NCBI RefSeq assembly: GCF_000286835.2
Contig: NZ_AJYD02000038.1
Coordinates: 335,400-399,399, forward strand
Direction: 5' to 3'
Length of the DNA stretch: 64,000 bases
DNA from: Enterovibrio norvegicus FF-33
GTDB taxonomy: Bacteria > Pseudomonadota > Gammaproteobacteria > Enterobacterales > Vibrionaceae
Shown: positions 42,968-51,952 of the stretch, one piece after another
Position numbering within the stretch: the first letter of the stretch is position 1
Layout: each line of letters begins with the position of its first letter
Notes under the pieces: generated by a model
The model's database searches: none
What the model was told of the DNA's origin: nothing
The model's input: the letters and a program-made list of their open reading frames with translations, nothing else
Program-made: the position numbers and the translations under genes

Positions 42968-43807
42968 ATGACTCCAATCTCAGTGCGTACTCTGTGGATT
43001 TCAGATCTCCACTTGGGCAACAAAGATTGCAAGGCTAAATATCTGTTAGATTTTCTGCAAAGACATGAAGCAGAAACCATCGTTTTAGTTGGCGACATCG
43101 TGGATTTCTATTCGATGAAATCAAGCCGACATTGGCCAGAAAGCCACAGTGAGATTCTCTCACTCCTCATCCATCGGGCTCATACAGGTTGCAGGTTGAT
43201 TTATGTTCCGGGTAACCATGATGCGGCCATCCGAGACTATCTTAAATTCGATTTTGGCCGTATCGAAGTTCGTGCACGATTTATCCATGAAACCGTTACC
43301 GGAAAACGAATTATCGCCGTACATGGCGATGAATTTGATAGCGCAGTTTGTCATAGCCGTTTAACCGAGATAGCGGGCTATATCGGCTACGACTTTCTGC
43401 TATTTCTCAACCGAGGATGGGCATGGACAAGACGTAAGCTTGGCTTTCCCTATTGGTCGCTCGCTTCTTACATCAAATCGAAAGTTCAATCCGCCAATAT
43501 CGCCATTGCGCGCTTTGAACATGCTGCAGTGCAATATGCACAGAGGAAAAACGCTGATGCCGTTGTATGTGGACACATTCATCACCCAGACATTAAAACA
43601 CTGAATGGAACGCTATATCTCAATGACGGTGACTGGATTGAAAGCTGCACTGCGTTAATTGAACAACATGAAGGCACGATTCAGCTTATTCGATGGACAG
43701 AAAAGCCCGAATTACTGGCGGAATCAACAGCGTTCGCTGACCACACTAAATGGACCATAAATACAACAAACGGGGACGCCTCAGATCGAGATACCGAAGC
43801 CGCGTAG
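42968..43807 (+). CDS. UDP-2,3-diacylglucosamine diphosphatase-like metallophosphoesterase (LpxH2 type)
   Basis: 279 residues from the ATG at 42968 (GGAAG upstream). Metal motifs are in order: WISDLHLG, VGDIVDFY, PGNHDAAI, AVHGDEFD and CGHIHHPD. Compared with LpxH it has a membrane-associated insert (RGWAWTRRKLGFPYWSLAS), as in the LpxH2 group often found next to lipid or glycosyltransferase genes. It probably hydrolyses a pyrophosphate in a lipid or sugar-nucleotide. The acyltransferase gene follows after 21 bases, so the two form an operon with a likely membrane-lipid role. Confidence 0.8.
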   Translation: MTPISVRTLWISDLHLGNKDCKAKYLLDFLQRHEAETIVLVGDIVDFYSMKSSRHWPESHSEILSLLIHRAHTGCRLIYVPGNHDAAIRDYLKFDFGRIEVRARFIHETVTGKRIIAVHGDEFDSAVCHSRLTEIAGYIGYDFLLFLNRGWAWTRRKLGFPYWSLASYIKSKVQSANIAIARFEHAAVQYAQRKNADAVVCGHIHHPDIKTLNGTLYLNDGDWIESCTALIEQHEGTIQLIRWTEKPELLAESTAFADHTKWTINTTNGDASDRDTEAA

Positions 43808-43828
43808 TCACATACAGTAAGGACGCCC

Positions 43829-45634
43829 ATGTTTAATATTGACGATGTTATCACCCATCATTACCCCACCTTGGCGGAAAAGCCTTGGATCGCCCGACCG
43901 GTTTCATCCACACTTCGACGCTTACTCCACCAGCAAGCTTTTCATGATTTCGGCCACAAATATCCTTACCTCAAGGGCTTTGAGTTTATCGAACAGGTCT
44001 TGGATTATTTTCACTTTAGTTATTTCACCAGCGACCGAGAAAAAGAGCGCATTCCCGACTCTGGACGAGTGATTATCATTGCCAACCACCCTATCGGTTC
44101 GCTTGATGGATTAGCGCTACTCAAGCTGGTGAGAGAAATCCGCCCTGACGTTAAAGCCGTCGCCAATAACCTGTTAATGCAAATTGGTCCTCTTCACAAT
44201 TGCCTGCTTCCGGTTAATAACATGTCGGGTAAAACGCCAAAAGAAAACTTACGCAAAATTGATGAATGGCTAAACAATGAGGGTGCATTGATCATCTTCC
44301 CCGCTGGCGAAGTATCGAGACTAGGCCCAACCGGTGTTAAAGACATCGACTGGCACAGTGGCTTCTTGAGAATGGCGACAAAAGCTAAGGCGCCGATCCT
44401 TCCCATTCACGTTGATGGCCGAAATTCTGCGGTTTTTTATGGCGCGTCGATGGTTTATAAGCCGCTTTCAACACTATTGTTGGTCAATGAAATGTTTGGG
44501 CAAGAGAACAACAACATCACCTTTACCATTGGCGAAACCATCCCTTTTTCAAGCTACAGTACCAGCGCAAATTTACCGTACAAAACACGAGTAAAGCTTT
44601 TTAAGAAGCACCTTTATAACATCGGCAAAGGGAAAGCCGGTCTCTTTCCCACGGAGTCTGCCATTGCCTCGCCAGAACCTCGTCTCACGCTAAGAAAAGA
44701 ACTTGGAAACAGTGAGCGGCTTGGCGTTACGCCTGACGGTAAGGAAATCTACCTGTACCGATACAAAGATGAATCTTCCGTGATGCGAGAAATCGGCCGA
44801 TTGCGAGAAATAGCATTTCGCGCCGTCGGTGAAGGAACCGGTCAGCGGCGTGACATCGATAAATATGACGAGCACTACTTTCATTTGGTGCTTTGGGACC
44901 CCACCGTGATGGACATTGTTGGCGCTTACCGTTTTTGTGATACCCAAGCGGTCATTGCCCAGCAAGGTATTGAGTGCTTATACACCCACACTTTGTTTGA
45001 CTATGACCAAGGCATGACGCCCTTCCTTGATGCTGGGTTAGAACTGGGGCGAAGTTTTGTTCAGCCTAAGTATTGGGGCAAACGCAGTTTGGAATATTTG
45101 TGGCTGGGGATCGGCGCATTCTTGACTAAGCATCCACACTATCGCTACTTGTTTGGCCCAGTTTCCATCAGTAATGCCATGCCACATGCTGCCAAGGAGC
45201 TTCTCATCTTCTTCTATCGCACCTATTTTGGTGCCACGAACAAGGTCGCACAGTCTAAACAGCCATTCAATTTAGACACCCAAAAAGAGCATGAATTGCT
45301 AAGTCATTTTTGCGGTAACGACTATCAACAAGATTTGAAAACATTGAAAGTGTTGCTCGATAACCTCGGCACAGGCATTCCCACACTTTACAAACAATAT
45401 GGTGAGCTTTGCGAACCCGGTGGTGTGCAGTTCTTGGATTTCGGTATCGACCCAGATTTCGCGAATTGTATCGACGGATTAGTGATGGTGGACATGACCA
45501 AACTCAAAGAGAAAAAGCGCCAGCGCTATATCCGAGCTGACCAAACCATAGCGAAATCAAAAGAAAAAGAAGCAGAAGCAGAAGCAGAAGCAGAAGCAGA
45601 AGCAGAAGCAGAAGAAGAAGCGATAAACGTCTAG
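43829..45634 (+). CDS. olsF: Bifunctional acyltransferase, OlsF-like ornithine-lipid synthase
   Basis: 601 residues. The N-terminal half is a PlsC-type O-acyltransferase with ANHPIGSLDG (85-94; the His and Asp are five residues apart) and IIFPAGEVSR near 155. The C-terminal half (about 290-520) is an OlsB-like GNAT N-acyltransferase with LGRSFVQPKYWGKRSLEYLW, read in parts. This order is that of OlsF of Serratia and, as I recall, V. cholerae VC0489, which makes ornithine or glycine lipids. The C-terminus is an Ala/Glu repeat coded by seven copies of AGCAGA (45571-45612). The role is inferred from domain order. Confidence 0.78.
   Translation: MFNIDDVITHHYPTLAEKPWIARPVSSTLRRLLHQQAFHDFGHKYPYLKGFEFIEQVLDYFHFSYFTSDREKERIPDSGRVIIIANHPIGSLDGLALLKLVREIRPDVKAVANNLLMQIGPLHNCLLPVNNMSGKTPKENLRKIDEWLNNEGALIIFPAGEVSRLGPTGVKDIDWHSGFLRMATKAKAPILPIHVDGRNSAVFYGASMVYKPLSTLLLVNEMFGQENNNITFTIGETIPFSSYSTSANLPYKTRVKLFKKHLYNIGKGKAGLFPTESAIASPEPRLTLRKELGNSERLGVTPDGKEIYLYRYKDESSVMREIGRLREIAFRAVGEGTGQRRDIDKYDEHYFHLVLWDPTVMDIVGAYRFCDTQAVIAQQGIECLYTHTLFDYDQGMTPFLDAGLELGRSFVQPKYWGKRSLEYLWLGIGAFLTKHPHYRYLFGPVSISNAMPHAAKELLIFFYRTYFGATNKVAQSKQPFNLDTQKEHELLSHFCGNDYQQDLKTLKVLLDNLGTGIPTLYKQYGELCEPGGVQFLDFGIDPDFANCIDGLVMVDMTKLKEKKRQRYIRADQTIAKSKEKEAEAEAEAEAEAEAEEEAINV
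45571..45612 (+). repeat. Hexanucleotide microsatellite inside the olsF 3' end
   Basis: Seven perfect AGCAGA units in a row, coding for alternating Ala and Glu, followed by an imperfect unit. Gain or loss of a unit keeps the frame. Confidence 0.95.
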
Positions 45635-45649
45635 CCGAAAAAAACAAAA

Positions 45650-45676
45650 AAGGCGCTAGCTCGAAAGCTGCGCCTT
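45650..45676. terminator. Bidirectional terminator between olsF and mepK
   Basis: AAGGCGC and AGCT pair with AGCT and GCGCCTT around CGAA, with one bulged T; A-rich sequence on the left gives a T tract for the minus-strand gene, and TTAATCTTTC follows on the plus strand. Confidence 0.8.
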
Positions 45677-45723
45677 AATCTTTCACTGAGTAGCCTCCAC
45701 AGAGGCTTGTTCAGGGAAATCTA

Positions 45724-46275
45724 TTACCACGTTCTTACTGGACCAGTATCAATGTGGACAAACCCACTATTGGGGTAATAGCCAACGCCGCCCGCTTTGA
45801 GCGATCGCGCCGCATTACGAATATCTGCCAATGGCACGCCTTCAATATAGAAATCGAGAGCCTGCCCCGTCATGTGGTAACTTTTCTTCGCTTGACCGCC
45901 ACCATTTTTACGCAGCATTTCATTCGTCGCCGGTGAACGATACCCTGAGATCATGGTAATCGGATTCTTCGCGCCGACCTGCTGATAAATCGCGGTTAGC
46001 TGATCGTATAACTTCTCATCCATATCTGTAGAAACGTTTCTGCGGTGATCACGACACAAATTGTTCAGCAGTTTCAGTTCATCTTCTAGATACTTTTGGC
46101 CATTAAAATAGCAAACATTAAGGTGTTCGCCGGTGTTTATGCTTGTCATTGCCAATTCGCGTGGCTCACCAGACGCCAAAGGCAACGCGAATGCAGCTTT
46201 TGGCAACGAAGCCGCCACAATACACGCCGCACCGCCCAGCAAAAAGCGGCGACGTTGAGTATCCAAACCGTCCAT
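45724..46275 (-). CDS. mepK: Murein DD-endopeptidase MepK (YcbK)
   Basis: 183 residues from the ATG at 46275, like E. coli MepK (182). QRRRFLLGGAACIVAASLP is a twin-arginine signal. The peptidase M15/DUF882 domain has ISGYRS, SYHMTGQALDF (zinc His and Asp) and FVHIDTGPVRTW (third zinc ligand). The enzyme cuts meso-DAP cross-links in peptidoglycan and supports cell growth. It lies next to ldtD, as in E. coli. Confidence 0.94.
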   Translation of the reverse strand: MDGLDTQRRRFLLGGAACIVAASLPKAAFALPLASGEPRELAMTSINTGEHLNVCYFNGQKYLEDELKLLNNLCRDHRRNVSTDMDEKLYDQLTAIYQQVGAKNPITMISGYRSPATNEMLRKNGGGQAKKSYHMTGQALDFYIEGVPLADIRNAARSLKAGGVGYYPNSGFVHIDTGPVRTW

Positions 46276-46571
46276 AAAGCCCACTATTTCCCAAAATAAA
46301 AACTCAAAAAAAAGCCGCTCTCTGCTTTGACTCAGCAGTTCAGAGCGCTTCAAACATTTTGGAATTTAACGGCAGAAGAAGCAGGAATCAAACGGTCAAG
46401 TGTCTCTAAAATGAGCGAAACGCTGTAAAAAATACCGCTTCGTGCTGATTTTAAGTTGGTTTTTATCTTTGTCAGCGAAGTGTAAAAATATGTAATTGTG
46501 GCGTAGGTCTCAACTGACCTACGCTATCACACGGGTTCGTGTTACCCGCTTTTCAATTCGCTAGGCTAGGA
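46276..46571 (-). other. Intergenic stretch between ldtD and mepK with a strong hairpin
   Basis: GCGTAGGTC (46501-46509) and GACCTACGC (46516-46524) make a perfect 9-bp hairpin, and a second pair CGGGT/ACCCG lies just to its right. On the minus strand a T run comes about 20 bases after the first hairpin, so partial termination between ldtD and mepK is possible. Confidence 0.5.
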
Positions 46572-48227
46572 TTACAGGTTTTTTGCGGTTAATGATGCTG
46601 AAAGTGGCGTGCTGCGCTTGGGTCGTGCGTCATAATGATAGACATCATTGCGGAACTGCACTTCCCCATCTTCGTTAACCCATGCGGTTTGATAAATGGT
46701 GTGTACCGCGATTTTTTGTCTGAGTGATACCCACTTGGTTTCTGGGATCCGGCGATAATAGTCATAGTCACCAAATTCGAGTCCGGATCGGTTCAATAGT
46801 ACTTGCGCTAATATCTCCGCTTTTTGAACCCGAATACAACCAGAACTAAATGCTCGGCTTTCTTTGTTAAACAAGCTTTTAGCTGGCGTGTCATGCAGAT
46901 AAATCGCATTCCCATTAGGCGTATTAAACTTGTAGCGGCCCAAGGCATTAAAATTGCCAGGAGATTGTTGCAATCGATAAGGGAAGTTTCTCGCGGTCAC
47001 GTTTTCCCAATCAATGTCTTCATGAGGGATCACGCTTCCATTCACCCAACTGCTTAACACTGTGTAACTGTGCTTTGCCAAATACTCATTATCTTGGCGT
47101 GCCTTAGGCAAAATGTCCTTTCGCATGATAGTCACGGGGACATTCCAACTTGGGTTAAACACAACGGAATCTAAGCGAGAATCAAACAAAGGTGTGCGTC
47201 GACTAGGGCGACCAACCACGACTTTGCTGTCGAGGATCATTTCGCTATCAATCCAAAGTTCCATTTCATAATTTGGAATATTCACAAGGATGATTTTCTG
47301 CCTTTCAGTCGGCCACAACCGCAAGCGCTCCATGTTCAGCGCGAGGATTTGGATCCGACTAATAGCCGATTTATTCAACCAGCGGCGTGTTTTGTCTCCA
47401 ATCACCCCGTCTTCTTTTAAGCCATGGCGAGCTTGGAAACGCTTAACGGCCTGAGAAAGAACAGCGTTATAAAAACTGACCTGTTCGATTTTCAAGCGCT
47501 GCGCTTCAGTGACACTCAGCACCCCTTGCCGCTCAAGGTTTGTGATCAAACTATCTGCATTATCTAACTTGTCACCCGGACGGATCAAACCACGCTGAAT
47601 GAGCTTAGGCCAATACGTTTCTTCGTCATCTTGGAGTTTGACGATGGCCTTAGCCATCTGCTTGTACTGTGAGGTGCTAGGGCGCAGCTCAAAGACGAAG
47701 CGATAAAGCTTATTCCGGCTAGCAAACGCAATAAGCTTGTTGGTTTGCGTCACCGTCGGCGAGGGAAGCGATTCTGTGATATCAGTACCGAAAAACCAGC
47801 TTTTGCCATTATCTGGGATCGATTCTATGTAGCTGATCAAGGCAAGCAAGCTGTCGGTTGCAAACACATCATACGCACGCCAATCACCGCTGCTTCTTAG
47901 ATCTCTAAGCACGACGGCACGCCATTCAAAGTTTTCACTTAGGCCTGCAAGAGAAATGATATTGATCTGTGTTTCGAGCTCATCTTTTGCACGATAATCA
48001 TGCCAGATAGGTGAGAAAGAAAAATACTCATAAATATTCGCAAGCTCATTCGTGTTAGAAACCAATCCAACGTCTGACTCTGCTTGTTTTACCCAAGTGA
48101 CTGCCGCCAATGAAGGCTTTTTTTGCATATCAGAAGGCTCTGATGCGCATAACGACGGTGCCCACAAAAACATTGGAATGAGTGCTGTTACCCACAATGT
48201 CTTGAAAAGCGTACGAGCTGAAAACAT
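46572..48227 (-). CDS. ldtD: L,D-transpeptidase LdtD (YcbB)
   Basis: 551 residues (E. coli LdtD has 615). A signal peptide ends near residue 28 (SLCAS). Residues 245-275 hold the peptidoglycan-binding repeat with AVKRFQARHGLKEDGVIGD. The YkuD catalytic domain covers about 285-480, with the His in YLHDTP and the catalytic Cys in SSGCIRV. It forms 3-3 cross-links in peptidoglycan, important in outer-membrane stress. GGGAGG precedes the ATG. Confidence 0.93.
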   Translation of the reverse strand: MFSARTLFKTLWVTALIPMFLWAPSLCASEPSDMQKKPSLAAVTWVKQAESDVGLVSNTNELANIYEYFSFSPIWHDYRAKDELETQINIISLAGLSENFEWRAVVLRDLRSSGDWRAYDVFATDSLLALISYIESIPDNGKSWFFGTDITESLPSPTVTQTNKLIAFASRNKLYRFVFELRPSTSQYKQMAKAIVKLQDDEETYWPKLIQRGLIRPGDKLDNADSLITNLERQGVLSVTEAQRLKIEQVSFYNAVLSQAVKRFQARHGLKEDGVIGDKTRRWLNKSAISRIQILALNMERLRLWPTERQKIILVNIPNYEMELWIDSEMILDSKVVVGRPSRRTPLFDSRLDSVVFNPSWNVPVTIMRKDILPKARQDNEYLAKHSYTVLSSWVNGSVIPHEDIDWENVTARNFPYRLQQSPGNFNALGRYKFNTPNGNAIYLHDTPAKSLFNKESRAFSSGCIRVQKAEILAQVLLNRSGLEFGDYDYYRRIPETKWVSLRQKIAVHTIYQTAWVNEDGEVQFRNDVYHYDARPKRSTPLSASLTAKNL

Positions 48228-48328
48228 GCGCTACCTCCCATTTGAGATCTTAGTATGGCAAAGGACGCGGCTTTCGTTAGCGGATTTTTTATGATTCTAG
48301 AAAAACAAAGGGTTAGAAAAATGTCATT

Positions 48329-49441
48329 CTAAAGCATGACCCAATGATTATCCCAAGTCACCTCAGATGTCTGAAAAGTAATACTTTTTCTCGGTTCTTG
48401 TATTACCACTCTTCCTGTTCCCGCACTGATCGCGAAGCCTTCCCGTTGCGCTGACGCACCAGAAGCATCCATCAATGAAGAGATCGCCTGAAGCTCACCC
48501 GTTTCTATGTCCCATATTCCAAAGCAATTTCCACGAGGAGAAGTTGCAATAACCTGCGACCCCGTGCATGCCACACTGCCAATGTACTGCTGAAAACGCG
48601 TCCAGTGTTCAGTACCCGCCTTTAGTGCAGTAAAGTCACCATTATTTCGTCTTATCGCTAATAAAGGGGCGATGTGGTCAGGGTCACCTTTATATTGCTG
48701 CGCAATCACCACGTCCTGATTAGGGCTAACAGCAAGATGACGAATGCTAAGTTGGTGGTCTGCAAGTTGATGCTTTTCAACAATGCGGCCTGATGGAATG
48801 TCTATCAACACCAGTGACGGAGACATCGAATCAAGGTTTGTCGCTGTTCGATTATCGGTACGAATACCACCAACAGCGACAGCTAACGTCGTTTCGTTAA
48901 CCACTTTTATCTCATGCGGCCCGATCCCAAACCCCGCTATTTCACGCTCTTTTTTAAGCACGCCATCTGGGTGAATGTGATAGACGCCGATAATACCCTC
49001 ACTCGTCCCCTTAACGCCTTCGGTGGTAAACAAAGTATTTCCGAGCACATCACCATGACCATAGAAATATCGATTAGTATCGGAAAGATAGGTCGAGATT
49101 GTTTGTCCCGTTTCAATAGATAGCACTTGGACAAATGCCCCAGGTCGACGTGCGAACACAAAACCGAGCCGAGTGAGAGGATCGACCACCAGCCCATGCC
49201 CCCGAGAAGGCAGTGGCGAGGTATAACATACCTCCCCCGAATCATTCATTGCCATCACGGCGAACATCCCATCGCTTTGCCGAGCACAGCCAATATAGGC
49301 GGGCGAGGATTGTGCAGCTGACGTTCCGCGAAGGGTTAACCCGCCCGCTATACTCGTTGTTGCCATTACGCCAAGCGCAGACAGCATTACTCTTCGGCGT
49401 TTTTGGCTTACTTCTGTTTGCTCTTCATTGTTCGGGCGCAC
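48329..49441 (-). CDS. DUF1513 periplasmic beta-propeller-like protein
   Basis: 370 residues, GTG start. A twin-arginine signal (QKRRRVMLSALGVMATTSIA) is followed by repeated strand motifs such as GHGLVVDPL, YFYGHGDVLG, GIGPHEIKVV and IRHLAVSPNQDVVIAQQY that suggest a WD-like propeller. DUF1513 genes regularly accompany imelysin and di-haem oxidoreductase genes, as here. The three-base gap to the preceding gene indicates coupling. Function is unknown; export as a folded protein fits a cofactor-containing role. Confidence 0.82.
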   Translation of the reverse strand: MRPNNEEQTEVSQKRRRVMLSALGVMATTSIAGGLTLRGTSAAQSSPAYIGCARQSDGMFAVMAMNDSGEVCYTSPLPSRGHGLVVDPLTRLGFVFARRPGAFVQVLSIETGQTISTYLSDTNRYFYGHGDVLGNTLFTTEGVKGTSEGIIGVYHIHPDGVLKKEREIAGFGIGPHEIKVVNETTLAVAVGGIRTDNRTATNLDSMSPSLVLIDIPSGRIVEKHQLADHQLSIRHLAVSPNQDVVIAQQYKGDPDHIAPLLAIRRNNGDFTALKAGTEHWTRFQQYIGSVACTGSQVIATSPRGNCFGIWDIETGELQAISSLMDASGASAQREGFAISAGTGRVVIQEPRKSITFQTSEVTWDNHWVML

Positions 49442-49444
49442 GAG

Positions 49445-50479
49445 CTAATCACCATCCGTCGAATTAAAACCAACCACCATGCCAAGTGCAGGTGCCGCTT
49501 CATCGGCCAACGCGATCTTCAGGTACTCCAAATTGTTCGAAAGCGTCATTAATTGACGATAACCCGTTTGGTTGGTCAGAATGGGTTTCATGCCATTACC
49601 TGTCGGCACACTCTCTTGCGCGGCCTTCCAATGCTTAGTTAATCTATCAGCTAACTCAGACTGATCCCTATCACGAAGAAGCGTATCGAGAGTGACAATA
49701 TAACGCGCATTCAACGCTTCAATACTGCTACGCAGCAAAGCCAATGATTGCGATGAACGCCAGGCTTGCGCTTGATACGGCTTAGGGAAACCTGGTTTCC
49801 CCATAGGGAAGGACAACGTTTTGATGGTGGCGTCTAGCTGCCCCGCCAAAATGCTGAGTGCCGCTTTCTCACGTTGATCTTGTGACGAAGTTTCCCAAGG
49901 ATTAGTTTGCCAGATAGCCTCCATTTCAAGGGTTGATTGCTTCAAACGTGCCGCTACCGCTTGCATCACTTCGCAACGGGTGGCCAAAGCAGAAACATTT
50001 GCTTTATCAAACAACAACCATTCCAACGCACCAAGCCCCTGAACCGCAACACTGCTGCCGGCTAAACTCTCTGGCGTGACGTCACCAGCGCTATCAAGTA
50101 GCTGCGTAAGTTGTCTACCTGTGGTGTTTTTCTTGTCAGGATAGAATTGGATTTGCCAACTCAAAGACATGGCGGCTTCGTGACCAAAATTGGCGCCTGC
50201 TAACGGTTGCCACGCCCTCATGGTTTCCGTCCATTGTGCTTGTGCGTTCGCTAACGTCTCTGGTGTTGCTGTTTTACACAAAGACGACACGTCTGCTTCT
50301 AGCTTTTTGGCGTGCAAAGCAAACGTTAACGCAGACTGTTTTTGCATATCCCAAAGCAAACTTGAGGATATTCCAGAATTCGCTGGATTATCACAACCCG
50401 ACAAAAGTGACAGCGTCATAATTAACGCGAGCCACTTGGTACCATCCGTGTATCCGTTCATCAAAAGACTCTTCATCAT
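49445..50479 (-). CDS. Imelysin-family lipoprotein (second imelysin)
   Basis: 344 residues. A lipobox ends at Cys29 (LSLLSGC), so the protein is a lipoprotein. The helical imelysin fold is visible in WTETMRAWQPLAGANFG and QGLGALEWLLFDKAN. The GxHxxE motif typical of imelysins reads GLGALE, with Gly for the His, a change seen in one branch of the family and likely to alter metal binding. It belongs to the four-gene Fur-linked operon. Confidence 0.85.
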   Translation of the reverse strand: MMKSLLMNGYTDGTKWLALIMTLSLLSGCDNPANSGISSSLLWDMQKQSALTFALHAKKLEADVSSLCKTATPETLANAQAQWTETMRAWQPLAGANFGHEAAMSLSWQIQFYPDKKNTTGRQLTQLLDSAGDVTPESLAGSSVAVQGLGALEWLLFDKANVSALATRCEVMQAVAARLKQSTLEMEAIWQTNPWETSSQDQREKAALSILAGQLDATIKTLSFPMGKPGFPKPYQAQAWRSSQSLALLRSSIEALNARYIVTLDTLLRDRDQSELADRLTKHWKAAQESVPTGNGMKPILTNQTGYRQLMTLSNNLEYLKIALADEAAPALGMVVGFNSTDGD

Positions 50480-50485
50480 TCGTTC

Positions 50486-51877
50486 CTATAACGACTTTAG
50501 AAACGCAATCAAAGCTTCGCGCTGTTGTGTGTTAAATCCCAACACGGCTTGCTTGCTAGCTTGCGCTTCACCGCCATGCCAAAGGATCGCTTCTAATTCA
50601 TTTCGAGCTCGGCCATCGTGCAAATACTCGGTATGACCGTTCACTTCTTCGGTGTAGCCAATACCCCATAGCGGCGCGGTTCGCCATTCGCGGCCATTCG
50701 CAATGAACTCACCGCGGTTATCTGCCAAACCCTCTCCCATGTCGTGCAACAATAAATCCGTGTATGGGTGAATGATCTGATCACTCAGGGCTGGTCTGTC
50801 TTTTCGCTCACCGGTTTTTAATGAAGATTGATGACAGCTTGCACACCCTGCACCTAGAAATAGTGCCTCCCCTTCGATGACACGCGGATCATCGATATTT
50901 CTGCGCATGGGTACAGCGAGGTGTTGAGAATAAAACTCAACGAAATTGAGGATTTTCTCACTGACTTCTGACTCTCCACCATTGGGGAGCCGCTCACAAA
51001 GATCTTGTGACGCTGAGCAATTTTCCTCTGGGAATAATGTGCTGGTTAAGCCTAAATCACCATTGAATGCAGCGGCATTTTGTTGCATTAATGACGGTTG
51101 ACCCGCTTTCCAGCCAAAACGTCCGATCACGGTCTTAGCTTTTTCCACATCCCAAACGTAGTTGGGTCGACCCGACACACCTTTGCCCGCGTCTTCTTGC
51201 GCCACTGCTATCGCCAGTAGCGTCGAATCAGGAATGGATTCCAACAATCCCAACCCAATCATCGGTGGAGCAATGCGTGCCGACATTTCAGTGTCTGGGT
51301 CCATTTCACCGTAGTTTAAATCTTGAATACTAATAATTGGCTTACGCAACGTGACAGCGTGACCATCTTTAAACGTTTCGGTGTGGTATTCGTAGTCGAC
51401 CACAATACGGCCTTCTGGCTTTTCACCAGAAAGCGCAAAATCTTGAAGCTGGCCGCCATAAATAGGCTCAGAGATGTTTCCGGTCATAATCAGCTGTTTT
51501 TTCTGCGCATGGGTGATTGCCGGAATACTCAAGCGGATCAACAAGGAAACCGCATTCTGATCGCCCTTCTGCGGCAGGTGTCCGCGACCATCTTTTATGT
51601 GACAGTTCTGGCATCCGTTGGTATTGAACAGCGGACCAAGTCCATCTCTTGCATCGGTAGATGCAGGTGAACTCACCCAAGGGTTGCGAAAGAAACTGTT
51701 ACCGACACTGAAATCAATGCGCTCACTCATCGGTAAATTAGTCGCGGGTTGGGAAAAGGCATTCGCGCCTTGTTTGTTCGTCGTGGTATCGCCGCCAGTT
51801 TTAATCGCACTCGCCGCTGACGAAAAAGAGAATGATGAAAAGACAACGAAAGTGAGGAGTAAAAGCGAATATTTCAT
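50486..51877 (-). CDS. Di-haem oxidoreductase family protein (DUF1111)
   Basis: 463 residues from the ATG at 51877 with a signal peptide ending near residue 24. Two c-type haem motifs are present: CQNCH in the N-terminal third and CASCH in the C-terminal third, with PLWGIGYTEEVNGHTEYLHDGRA, read in parts, near the end, the family hallmark. Annotated relatives are called thiol oxidoreductases, though the reaction is not established. Gene order between two imelysins suggests electron transfer tied to iron handling in the periplasm. Confidence 0.88.
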   Translation of the reverse strand: MKYSLLLLTFVVFSSFSFSSAASAIKTGGDTTTNKQGANAFSQPATNLPMSERIDFSVGNSFFRNPWVSSPASTDARDGLGPLFNTNGCQNCHIKDGRGHLPQKGDQNAVSLLIRLSIPAITHAQKKQLIMTGNISEPIYGGQLQDFALSGEKPEGRIVVDYEYHTETFKDGHAVTLRKPIISIQDLNYGEMDPDTEMSARIAPPMIGLGLLESIPDSTLLAIAVAQEDAGKGVSGRPNYVWDVEKAKTVIGRFGWKAGQPSLMQQNAAAFNGDLGLTSTLFPEENCSASQDLCERLPNGGESEVSEKILNFVEFYSQHLAVPMRRNIDDPRVIEGEALFLGAGCASCHQSSLKTGERKDRPALSDQIIHPYTDLLLHDMGEGLADNRGEFIANGREWRTAPLWGIGYTEEVNGHTEYLHDGRARNELEAILWHGGEAQASKQAVLGFNTQQREALIAFLKSL

Positions 51878-51952
51878 AACTACAATCCATACAAATAAGC
51901 GCGCAGCCAACACAACAGATACTTTGCGTTGGCGACGCCCTAATTGGCGTGA

